Source of the DNA: Bradyrhizobium hipponense
GTDB taxonomy: Bacteria; Pseudomonadota; Alphaproteobacteria; Rhizobiales; Xanthobacteraceae
Direction of reading: 5' to 3'
Length of the DNA: 64,000 nucleotides
NCBI RefSeq assembly: GCF_008123965.1
Contig: NZ_VSTH01000018.1
Location: 62,001 to 126,000, forward strand
Shown here: positions 17,985 through 25,519 of the stretch, one piece after another
How the letters are laid out: each line of letters opens with the position of its first letter
How positions within the stretch are numbered: position 1 is the stretch's first letter
Notes under the pieces: generated by a model
What the model was told of the DNA's origin: nothing
Seen by the model: the letters and a program-made list of their open reading frames with translations, nothing else
The model's database searches: none
Translations under genes and position numbers: made by a program

Positions 17985-19298
17985 CTAGCCCATCGCCGCC
18001 TGCCAGCTCCTATCGCGCAGGGACGGGCGGCGGTGCAGGCGGGCATCGAGCAGGGCGCGGGCGCGCGGCAGCTCGCCGCTACGCATGAGGGCGACGATAA
18101 AAGTGTCTTCGATCAATTCACGCTGGGCGTGGCTGCCGCCGATGCGCACCACCTAGCTGAGGATGGGCGCGAGCGTATGCACGCAGGCCGCGTAATTCTC
18201 ATCGGCAAAGGCTGCCAGGGCGCGGCAGATCGCGGGCACCACGGGGCCGGCCGGCTGCTTGCCATCGCCCAGCCGCTGCTCGATTACGGCAAGCCGCGCG
18301 GCGAGCGCCTCGCGGTTTTGCGTGGCCGCCGCGAACAGCGCCATGTGGACGTCGGCGAAGGGCAGGCCCGGCTTCGGAAACAGCCTTTGCGCGGCGGCGT
18401 CGGCGTCAAGCCACAGCGCCTTCGGCACGGCGTGGCCGTAAGCGGACAGGCGCCAGAGCAGCGAGGCGCCGTCGGTGATGACGTTGAGCGGCGGCGCCTG
18501 CGTGGCCGAGGGCTGAAGCACGTCGGCATAGATCGCCAGCGCCCGCGCGGCATCGCCATGCTCCAGCGCGCCGAGGGCCTGGTGCCATCGGATGTGGCCG
18601 TGCAGGATGCCGGCGCGGTCGTACGAAGGGATCCAGTCATCGACGAGGCGGTCGGCTTCGTCGATCGAGCCGTCCTCGAACATCGCATGCAACACGGCAT
18701 GCGCGGCATGGGCGTTTTCGCGGCGCAGGCCAAAACCACGCTCGGTGACGCTGCGGCCGCGCGCGACATTGCCGTTCTCGGTCATCGCCCAGCCGTACAG
18801 GGTGAGGAACCACCAATCTTCGCCGTAGTGATGCGCGACCCTCTCGCACAACTCCTGCCGCGCGCGGTCGTGATCGGCCATGCCGGAGAAGGCGAACAGG
18901 CCGAACGCACCCAGCGGCAGCGACAGCACCACGGCATCGCGTGGCCAGCTCCCGACATGCTGTCGCATGGCCGCAATCGCATCGGGCAGCCGGCCCTCGA
19001 TCGTCAGCGCCAGCGTCTCGACATGCGAGCGCTCGCGCTCAGTGCCGCGTTTGGCGACAAGCTCGCGCGCCAGCGCCGCCTTGCTTCGCGCCAGATCGCC
19101 CTGCTGGTAGAAGGCATGCACACGGGCGCGGGCAATGTGTGGAAGCGCGAAATCCGGATCGGCCGCAATGGCGCGCTCCAGCGTCTCCGCCGTGCCGGTC
19201 CAGCCTGCGAGCATCAGGTCGACGCCTTCGCGATAGGCCGATGCTGCCTCGTGCGAAGAGGTGGAGAGCGGCAGGCCATAGCGGTCTTCGAGGGCCAT
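17985..19298 (-). pseudogene. TTC38-like tetratricopeptide protein interrupted by an in-frame amber codon
   Basis: TPR-type helical-repeat protein related to the TTC38 group. From the ATG at 19298 (GGGAG upstream) it reads 381 residues, starting MALEDRYGLPLSTSSHEA, to TAG at 18155-18153. Reading on in the same frame past TAG gives 55 more residues with the conserved family tail VVRIGGSHAQRELIEDTF (compare IGGSNAQRDVF in TTC38), ending at TAG 17987-17985. There is no frameshift, only this one stop. Either it is a nonsense mutation removing the tail, a readthrough site or a sequence error. The gene follows the aldo-keto reductase by 15 bp and is probably in its operon. Function of the family is unknown. 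Confidence 0.85.
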
Positions 19299-19313
19299 CG
19301 TCGTCTCCCGCTC

Positions 19314-20336
19314 TCACGCCGTTCGCGCGCGGCGTCCCTCGATCGGATAAGCCGGATCGTTATAGCCGGGCGTCGAGGGATGACCCGGCGTCACCAGGCG
19401 GTCGATCAGCGCCTCGTCATCGGCGGTGAAGCAGTAGTCGAGCGCGCGGATATAGTCATCCCACTGTGCCTCGGTGCGGGGACCGGCGATGACGGAAGAG
19501 ACGAAGGCGGAGTTGAGCACCCAGGCGACGGCGAGCTGGCCGGCGGTGATGCCTTTCTTCTCGGCGTGGCTCTTGATCTCCTGCGCGAGCCTCAAGGATT
19601 CCGGCCGCCACTCCGTCTGCATCATGCGGGTGTCGTTGCGGCCGGCGCGCGTCTCCTTGTCCGGCGCTGCATCGGGACTGTATTTGCCGGTGAGCACGCC
19701 GCGCGCCAGCGGACTATAGGGCACGATGCCGAGGCCATAATAGGAGCAGGCCGGAAAGTGCTCGACCTCGGGCATGCGGTTCATCGCGTTGTAATACGGC
19801 TGGCTCGCCACCGGCCGGTCGATGCCGAGCCGGTCACAGATGTTGCAGATCTCTGCAACGCGCCAGGCGCGGTAGTTCGAGACGCCGAAATAGCGGATCT
19901 TGCCGGCGCGGATCAAATCGCCCATAGCGCGGACCGTCTCCTCCAGCGGCGTCGCGTGGTCCTCCTTGTGCAGGTAGTAGATGTCGATGTGGTCGGTGCC
20001 GAGCCGCGTCAGGCTCTCGTCCGCCGCCTGCAACACCCAGCGCCGCGACAGCCCGCCGCGATTGGGGTCGTTGCCCATTTCTTTATTCATGGGATTGGCG
20101 AGCTTGGTCGCGAGCACCCAGGCGTGCCGGTTGGTAGCGATGGCGCGGCCGACGACCTCTTCGGATGCGCCTTTCGAATAGGCATCCGCCGTGTCGATGA
20201 AGTTGATGCCGGCTTCGCGTGCGTTGGCAATGATGCGCTGTGAGGCGGCTTCATCTGTGGGACCGCCGAACATCATGGTGCCGAGACAGATCGGCGATAC
20301 CTTCAGGCCGCTGCGGCCGAGCTGGCGGTAGTGCAT
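19314..20336 (-). CDS. Aldo/keto reductase
   Basis: A 340-residue NADPH-dependent aldo-keto reductase of the Tas/YajO-like bacterial group. The TIM-barrel start MHYRQLGRSGLKVSPICLG is typical. The catalytic tetrad is complete: Asp in FIDTADAYSKG, Tyr in the same motif, Lys in VLATKLANP and His in IYYLHKEDH. The NADPH-binding end has SSVIAGPRTEAQ. It should reduce small aldehydes or ketones; the substrate is unknown. The start at 20336 gives the family N-terminus. It is the first gene of a two-gene unit with the TPR gene; an inverted repeat lies upstream at 20384-20464. Confidence 0.9.
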   Translation of the reverse strand: MHYRQLGRSGLKVSPICLGTMMFGGPTDEAASQRIIANAREAGINFIDTADAYSKGASEEVVGRAIATNRHAWVLATKLANPMNKEMGNDPNRGGLSRRWVLQAADESLTRLGTDHIDIYYLHKEDHATPLEETVRAMGDLIRAGKIRYFGVSNYRAWRVAEICNICDRLGIDRPVASQPYYNAMNRMPEVEHFPACSYYGLGIVPYSPLARGVLTGKYSPDAAPDKETRAGRNDTRMMQTEWRPESLRLAQEIKSHAEKKGITAGQLAVAWVLNSAFVSSVIAGPRTEAQWDDYIRALDYCFTADDEALIDRLVTPGHPSTPGYNDPAYPIEGRRARTA

Positions 20337-20383
20337 GGACGATCCTCGATGGTTCGATGGGCGGTAGCATATCCACCTAGCTC

Positions 20384-20464
20384 CGTCATTGCGAGCGCAG
20401 CGAAGCAATCCAGAAATGCGTCCGCGGAAAGATTCTGGATTGCGTCGCTGCGCTCGCAATGACG
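20384..20464. repeat. Intergenic inverted repeat, family E
   Basis: Arms CGTCATTGCGAGCGCAGCGA and its complement (TCGCTGCGCTCGCAATGACG, with one inserted base nearby) enclose a second inner pair, AATCCAGAA and TTCTGGATT, around a short centre. This is a near-perfect stem of about 30 bp. Only one copy is seen in the window. It lies upstream of the aldo-keto reductase and downstream of the thioesterase. Confidence 0.9.
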
Positions 20465-20514
20465 AGGTCGCGGAAGCGCCGTCGTTGCAACGCCGGACGA
20501 AGGAGGGCGCGGCG

Positions 20515-21009
20515 CTACTCCGGTCCCTTCAAGATCTTGAACACGCCGTTTGCCATCACGACGCAGCGGTCATCCACATTGACCTCGGTGCTCATGAAAA
20601 TCAGGCTGCGCGTCGTGCGCACCACGCGGGGGCGGGAGATCAGGATGTCGCCGATCTTGCCGGCCTCGACGAAATGGGTGTCGAGCTGCACGGTCGCCAT
20701 GTATTGCTTGCCGGTCTCGTAGCGGGCGGTCATGCCGCAGGTGCGGTCGGCGAAGGTCATCATTACGCCGCCCTGAACCATGCCGCGGCGGTTGTGGTGC
20801 TTGTCCTCGGTCGCCAGTGCGAATTCGTAATGGCCGTCAACCTTGCGCTCCCAGAGCGGACCGATCAGGTGCATGAAGCCTGTGGTCTCGAGGATGGTCC
20901 AGCCGTCTGATTTAAGCTTCGCGGCGGTCTTGTCGATCATCTCAAGGTCCATCCCTGCACGCACATCTCTCTTCGTTTCATCAAGCGCGGTCCTGGTGTA
21001 GTCAAGCAT
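20515..21009 (-). CDS. PaaI-type hotdog thioesterase
   Basis: A 164-residue hotdog-fold acyl-CoA thioesterase (PaaI/YigI-like). The family features HHNRRGMVQGGVMMTFADR (the HGG-like helix start with Asp) and YMATVQLDTHFVEAGKIGD are clear. It should hydrolyse an acyl- or aryl-CoA in the cytosol. The longest start, at 21009, shares the sequence CATG with the start of the divergent NUDIX gene. Internal starts at 20952 (MDLEMIDKTA) would give 145 residues, also normal for the family, and would separate the two genes; the choice is open. Confidence 0.85.
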   Translation of the reverse strand: MLDYTRTALDETKRDVRAGMDLEMIDKTAAKLKSDGWTILETTGFMHLIGPLWERKVDGHYEFALATEDKHHNRRGMVQGGVMMTFADRTCGMTARYETGKQYMATVQLDTHFVEAGKIGDILISRPRVVRTTRSLIFMSTEVNVDDRCVVMANGVFKILKGPE

Positions 21010-21637
21010 GATGAGACCTTTCGACGATGCCACCAGACGGAATATCGCAGATGCCTGTGCGGCATTCGCGCGGCTGCCTGACGCGGCCGAACCGTCGACG
21101 CTGAAGCGCGCTGCGGTGGTGCTTGCGCTGACTGCATCCGGTGACGGCGACGACACCGCCTTCCTGCTCACGCTGCGCGCATCACATCTGCGCGCTCATC
21201 GCGGTCAGTGGGCCCTGCCAGGCGGCCGCTGCGATGCCGGAGAGACGCCGGTCGAGGCGGGGCTGCGCGAGCTCGACGAGGAGCTTGCGCTCAAGCTCAC
21301 GACCAACGACGTGCTCGGCCTGCTCGACGACTACCCGACCCGCTCCGGCTATCTGGTCACGCCGGTCGTGGTCTGGGCCGCCGACGGCGCCACGATCCGG
21401 CCCAACCCGGATGAGGTTGCCTCCGTCCATCGCATCGGGCTCGCGACGATCGAACGCGATGACGCCTTCGACTTCGTCGCCATCCCCGAAAGCGCGCGCC
21501 GCGTGGTCCGCTTCCATCATCAAGGGAGTCTGATCCACGCTCCGACGGCAGCTCTGATTTATCAGTTCCGCGAGGTGCTGGCGGGGCGGCCGACCCGCGT
21601 GACCGAGCTGGAACAGCCGGTGTTCGCCTGGAAGTGA
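21008..21637 (+). CDS. NUDIX hydrolase, CoA pyrophosphatase-like
   Basis: A 209-residue NUDIX enzyme of the CoA-diphosphatase group (NudL-like), which splits CoA or similar nucleotide-linked pyrophosphates. The NUDIX box is visible, GGRCDAGETPVEAGLRELDEE, with the catalytic REL-x-EE core; the final Gly of the textbook box is Ala (EELAL). The preceding HRGQWALPGG is typical of the group. It starts MMRPFDDATR. Its first ATG overlaps the start of the thioesterase on the other strand, so promoters of each would have to lie inside the other gene unless later starts are used. Confidence 0.87.
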   Translation: MMRPFDDATRRNIADACAAFARLPDAAEPSTLKRAAVVLALTASGDGDDTAFLLTLRASHLRAHRGQWALPGGRCDAGETPVEAGLRELDEELALKLTTNDVLGLLDDYPTRSGYLVTPVVVWAADGATIRPNPDEVASVHRIGLATIERDDAFDFVAIPESARRVVRFHHQGSLIHAPTAALIYQFREVLAGRPTRVTELEQPVFAWK

Positions 21638-21693
21638 CGATGGTAAACGGCGCGTTAACGTGACGGTTACCGGATGCCTGCTACAAGTGCGGC

Positions 21694-22884
21694 ATGCATC
21701 ACATCCCGATTCGACGCGCCCTGACACTGGTTCCACTTGCGCTCGTCCTGCTCGCGCCGGCGGCGCGAGGCGGCGACGCCGACGCGCTGCCGCTCGTCCT
21801 CAGGAACGCGATGGCGCAAGCCTCGCCACAGGCAATCGCGGACTATCGCCGCAAGCTCGCCGAGTACCAGGAGGCGCGCGCCGCCTTTGATGCCGAGGCC
21901 GGCGCCTATTGGAGCCAGATCTCGGAGAAGCGGCGCGGCCGTAATGCCAAGCGGCGCAGCGGACAGCAGGTCACGCTCGACGATTACGTGCTAGAGCACC
22001 CGCCGCTCTATACCGGGCCGAAGCGGCCGGTGAACCCGGAGCCGGAGGAAACGCCGGAGCGCCCCGTGCGAAAGCCTATCCCCGTGGTCGCCGATCTCCT
22101 GCGCGCGGCGCAGGAGCTCTACGAGTTCATTCCACAGCGGCCGGCGTCCGAGCTCGAGTTCAAGCGTGTCTACGCCCGCTACGCGCTGGCTTCAGGGCTG
22201 ACGCGCGAGCAGGCGGTGCGGGTCTATGCATTCGAGACCGGCGGTACCGGCAGCTACGACGTGCAGGCGGGAATTGAACATGGCGGCAAGCGTGCGATCT
22301 CGACCGCGATGGGCTACAACCAGCTGCTGACCACCAATAGCGTCGAGCTGCTCGCCGAACAGGGCCATGAATTCATCCGCGCGCTGAGCGAGAAGGTGGC
22401 GCGAACCCCAGGGCCGGCCCGCAAGACGCTGGAGCACAAGCTCGGCGTTCTGAAGGGCATGGTGGCGCATGCGAAGTCGGTGCCGGATACCTGGTCGGAG
22501 CACGAGAAGATCGGCAACACCGCACAGGGCTGGGCCATGCATGCGATGGTACTCGACATCGATGTCGGCCCGATGCTGCAGACCCACAAGCTCTTGACCT
22601 CAGTGCTGTTCGCGCGCGCCAAGGGCTACACCCGTCCGCTCACCGCGGCCGAGCTCGAGATGATGAATCTCACCGGCGACGGTACCGGGCTCGACATGGT
22701 GACGATGCCGCAGGCGATGCGCGAGCAGGTGCCGACCTCGAACTTCTTCCAGCGCGGCGGCTATGAGCGCAACCCGGTCGCGATCCGCCACAACACGGTG
22801 GCGAAGTTGCTCGCGATAACCGATGCGCGGATGGACAGCAACGGCAACAATGCCGGTGCGCGGGAGCTGGCGGGGGCGTTTTAA
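21694..22884 (+). CDS. Exported protein of unknown function, lysozyme-like hints
   Basis: A 396-residue protein with a Sec signal (HHIPIRRALTLVPLALVLL, cleavage near PAARGGDA). After a charged linker with prolines (KRPVNPEPEETPERPVRKP) comes a helical domain with VYAFETGGTGSYDVQAG followed by AISTAMGYNQLLTTNS. A Glu in an alpha-helix followed by a Gly-rich turn and an aromatic-Asn-Gln motif resembles lytic transglycosylases, but no family match is certain. The C-terminus is Asn-rich (DSNGNNAG). It is 56 bp after the NUDIX gene on the same strand. A role in the cell wall is a guess. Confidence 0.6.
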   Translation: MHHIPIRRALTLVPLALVLLAPAARGGDADALPLVLRNAMAQASPQAIADYRRKLAEYQEARAAFDAEAGAYWSQISEKRRGRNAKRRSGQQVTLDDYVLEHPPLYTGPKRPVNPEPEETPERPVRKPIPVVADLLRAAQELYEFIPQRPASELEFKRVYARYALASGLTREQAVRVYAFETGGTGSYDVQAGIEHGGKRAISTAMGYNQLLTTNSVELLAEQGHEFIRALSEKVARTPGPARKTLEHKLGVLKGMVAHAKSVPDTWSEHEKIGNTAQGWAMHAMVLDIDVGPMLQTHKLLTSVLFARAKGYTRPLTAAELEMMNLTGDGTGLDMVTMPQAMREQVPTSNFFQRGGYERNPVAIRHNTVAKLLAITDARMDSNGNNAGARELAGAF

Positions 22885-22890
22885 AGGCAC

Positions 22891-23054
22891 CGTCGTCCCG
22901 GACAAGCGCGCCTAAGGCGCGCGCAGATCCGGGACCCATAGCCACGGGATGTGGTTTGGCGAAGACTCGGTAACGCAAATCTCACGTCCCAATGTCTTCC
23001 GCTGGATATAGGTCCCGGATCAGCGCTCCGCTTCGCTCGCTTGTCCGGGACGAC
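22891..23054. repeat. Intergenic inverted repeat, family B, copy 1
   Basis: Outer arms GTCGTCCCGGACAAGCG and CGCTTGTCCGGGACGAC, inner arms GATCCGGGACCCATA and a variant of GGTCCCGGATC, around an unconserved centre. Other copies are at 28924-29086 and 29951-30102. It starts seven bases after the stop codon at 22884. Confidence 0.9.
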
Positions 23055-23084
23055 ACCGAGCACGAGGTGCCGTCGCCGGACCCC

Positions 23085-23387
23085 TTACTGATCCGACCCG
23101 AACTTGAACTTGCCATCGCCTTCGAGATAAGGGCCGGTGCGCATGTAGAGCTGGCCGTTGTGGCCGATGAAGAACAGCGTGCCGCGGGGCACCTTCTTGG
23201 CGCCCTTTAAAAGTTCGCCGGCATTGCTGGTGCCCATCTTGTAGGAAAAGGTCTTGCCATCCTTGTCATAGGCGTAGCCCATGTCAGGCTTGAGATCCCA
23301 CGGCATTGCCGCGGTCTGCGCGAGTGCGGGCGCAGCGAACGCGCCCAGCACGATTACCAGTGCAAATGTCTTCGTTGAAAATGCCAT
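23085..23387 (-). CDS. Small exported protein
   Basis: A 100-residue protein with a Sec signal (MAFSTKTFALVIVLGAFAAPALAQ). The mature part, TAAMPWDLKPDMGYAYDKDG and so on, has no cysteine and no recognised domain. GGAGG precedes two adjacent ATG codons (23390 and 23387); the second has the better spacing. The protein should be periplasmic. It ends 31 bp from inverted repeat B1. Confidence 0.65.
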   Translation of the reverse strand: MAFSTKTFALVIVLGAFAAPALAQTAAMPWDLKPDMGYAYDKDGKTFSYKMGTSNAGELLKGAKKVPRGTLFFIGHNGQLYMRTGPYLEGDGKFKFGSDQ

Positions 23388-23574
23388 CATCCATCCTCCC
23401 CGCCATGGGGCGCCTGAACAAATCACGAACGCTATTTCGGGTCAATTTGCGAAAGCGCCGCAGCGCATCACGTCTTGCCCAGCAGCTTGTGATTTTCCCT
23501 TCGCCCCCTCACGACTATGGTCCGCTTTCCGTCTAGAACGCAATTCGACAAAAATATTGGTGGGGATGATTCGG

Positions 23575-24054
23575 ATGAACCATGTCGTGAAAGCCTGCGG
23601 GGCCGCCGCACTGTTGCTGACGGCGCTGGCGCCGGCCGCCCGGGCTGATGATTACCAGCTCAGCCACAACCAGCGGATTTCGTGCAGCCGCGGCCTTGCC
23701 CCGGGCAAGCTGAACACAGCGACCTGTAAATCCTACACCTACCTCTTCAACACCAAGACCTCGGATTATTTCCGCTGCCAGGTCTCGCTGGCACTGACCC
23801 GCGACAACAAGGAAGTCATCAACGTCCAGACCGACGGCGGCTGCACCAAGAAGCCGCGCATCTTCGAGACCGACGGTCATTACGATTTCGACGCCACCGA
23901 GACCGAGCCGCCGAACACCAATTCGTTCTTCGGTCCCGGCGGCTACTCGGTCTGGGCCGCGGACGTGACCGCACAGAAGGTGCGCGGCTGCATCATCATC
24001 TCCTCCGGCCTCGGCTCCGACATCTCCAAGTGCCTGGACATGACCTTCCAGTGA
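23575..24054 (+). CDS. Exported Cys-containing protein of unknown function
   Basis: A 159-residue protein with a Sec signal (MNHVVKACGAAALLLTALAP, cleavage near ARADDYQ). The mature part has six cysteines (ISCSRG, ATCKSY, FRCQVS, GGCTKK, RGCIII, SKCLDM), an even number that suggests disulfides in the periplasm. No domain is recognised. A start three codons upstream (23566) is possible but lies directly on the GTGGGG ribosome site. It is monocistronic. Confidence 0.65.
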   Translation: MNHVVKACGAAALLLTALAPAARADDYQLSHNQRISCSRGLAPGKLNTATCKSYTYLFNTKTSDYFRCQVSLALTRDNKEVINVQTDGGCTKKPRIFETDGHYDFDATETEPPNTNSFFGPGGYSVWAADVTAQKVRGCIIISSGLGSDISKCLDMTFQ

Positions 24055-24100
24055 AGGTGCGCTCACGCGTGATGGGGCCAAGCCCATCGTTGCCTCGTAA

Positions 24101-24226
24101 AAGGTGCGCTCCCTCCCCCGCTTGCGGGGGAGGGGTTGGGGAGAGGGTGCCTCCACAATGGGACAATCCCCTAGAGGACAGAACCCTCACCCGCGCCTTC
24201 GGCGCGACCCGCACGCGGGAGAGGTG
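24101..24226. repeat. Intergenic repeat, family D, copy 1
   Basis: Pattern CTCCCCCGCTTGCGGGGGAG, then GGGTTGGGGAGAGGG, then further on ACCCTCACCCGCGC and CGCGGGAGAGG. Related copies are at 32557-32735 and 50700-50820. It occupies the 3' side of the Cys-rich exported-protein gene. The rest of the gap to 24417 shows only the ribosome site of the next gene. Confidence 0.85.
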
Positions 24227-24417
24227 ACCGAGCCTGCCGCGCCAGCGAAGAGCCTCACCTAATTCGCCTCGGCTGCGCCACGTCGCCGCACCTGCCCGGT
24301 TCCCCAAAAATCGAGCCGCGCCAGCCGTTTACCGCATCCCTTTTTGGCCTATTGGATGGGTTGACCCGGCCCTCTCATCCGGCCAATTTCCCCGCCGGTT
24401 TGGGGAGTATAAAAATC

Positions 24418-25365
24418 ATGAAACGGACCTTTTTCGGCGTGGCCGCGGCTGTTGCTCTGGCGGCGTCGGCACCTTGCGCGCAGGCGCAATCCTTCATCAA
24501 CGTGCTGACCGGCGGCACCTCCGGCGTCTACTATCCGCTCGGGGTTGCGATCGGGAAAATCTACGGCGACAAGATTCCGAACGTGAAGACGCAGGTGCAG
24601 GCCACCAAGGCGTCGGTCGAGAACCTCATCCTGCTGCAGCAGGGCCGCGGCGAGCTGGCATTCACGCTGGGCGATTCGCTCAAGGCCGCCTGGGACGGCG
24701 AGGAGGAGGCGGGCTTCAAGACCAAGCTCGACAAGCTGCGCACCATCGGCGCGATCTATCCGAACTACATCCAGATCGTCGCGACCGCCGAGTCCGGCAT
24801 CAAGACGCTCGCGGACCTCAAGGGCAAGAGCCTCTCGGTCGGCGCGCCGAAATCCGGCACGGAGCTGAACTCGCGCGCGATCCTCGCCGCCGCCGGCATG
24901 AGCTACAAGGACCTCGGCAAGGTCGAGTACCTGCCGTTCGCCGAATCCGTGGACCTCATGAAGAACCGTCAGCTTGGCGCGACGCTGCAATCGGCCGGGC
25001 TCGGCGTGGCCTCGCTGAAGGATCTCTCGACCTCAAGCCCAATCACGGTGGTCTCGGTGCCGAAGGAAACCGTCGACAAGATCGGCCCGCCCTTCATCGC
25101 GGCGACCATTCCCGCCAGCACCTATACCGGGCAGGACAAGGACGTGCCGACCGCGGCCGTGATCAACTATCTCGTCACCAGCTCGGCGGTGTCGGACGAT
25201 CTCGCCTATCAGATGACCAAGCTGGTCTACGAGTCGCTTCCGGAATTGCAGAACGCCCATGCCGCGGGCAAGGAGATCAAGCTCGAGACGGCGGCCAGTG
25301 GCAGCCCGGTTCCGCTGCACCCCGGCGCGATCCGCTACTACAAGGAAAAGGGGCTGATCAAGTAG
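24418..25365 (+). CDS. TAXI-family TRAP transporter substrate-binding protein
   Basis: A 315-residue periplasmic receptor of the TRAP-associated extracytoplasmic immunogenic (TAXI) family. The signal peptide FFGVAAAVALAASAPCAQAQ is followed by the family opening NVLTGGTSGVYYPLGVAIG. GAPKSGTELNSRAIL and YLPFAESVDLMKN are conserved ligand-lobe segments. It captures an organic acid and hands it to the membrane subunit, here the fused permease at 25520-27631. GGGGAG precedes the ATG. An inverted repeat lies between the receptor and the permease. The ligand cannot be told; TAXI systems often carry dicarboxylates, alpha-keto acids or glutamate. Confidence 0.93.
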   Translation: MKRTFFGVAAAVALAASAPCAQAQSFINVLTGGTSGVYYPLGVAIGKIYGDKIPNVKTQVQATKASVENLILLQQGRGELAFTLGDSLKAAWDGEEEAGFKTKLDKLRTIGAIYPNYIQIVATAESGIKTLADLKGKSLSVGAPKSGTELNSRAILAAAGMSYKDLGKVEYLPFAESVDLMKNRQLGATLQSAGLGVASLKDLSTSSPITVVSVPKETVDKIGPPFIAATIPASTYTGQDKDVPTAAVINYLVTSSAVSDDLAYQMTKLVYESLPELQNAHAAGKEIKLETAASGSPVPLHPGAIRYYKEKGLIK

Positions 25366-25385
25366 ATCGGCTCTCGCAATCGGTC

Positions 25386-25470
25386 GTCATGGCCGGGCTT
25401 GTCCCGGCCATCCACGTTCTAAGGCCAGGTGAGAAAGATCGTGGATGCCCGGGACAAGCCCGGGCATGAC
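25386..25470. repeat. Intergenic inverted repeat, family C, copy 1
   Basis: Arms GTCATGGCCGGGCTTGTCCC and GGGACAAGCCCGGGCATGAC with inner CATCCACGT and GTGGATGCC. A second copy is at 38986-39098. It separates the TAXI receptor gene from its permease within one probable transcript and could stabilise the upstream message. Confidence 0.9.
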
Positions 25471-25519
25471 GGTTTGGAGATGCTGTGCCAATTCGATAAG
25501 CGCTTGGGGACGAGTTGAA

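Noticed and set aside
17976..20243. 755-codon open frame on the plus strand
   Set aside because: It is antisense to the TPR and aldo-keto reductase genes, which have full family motifs; the plus product is Arg/Gly/Ala-rich with no domain.
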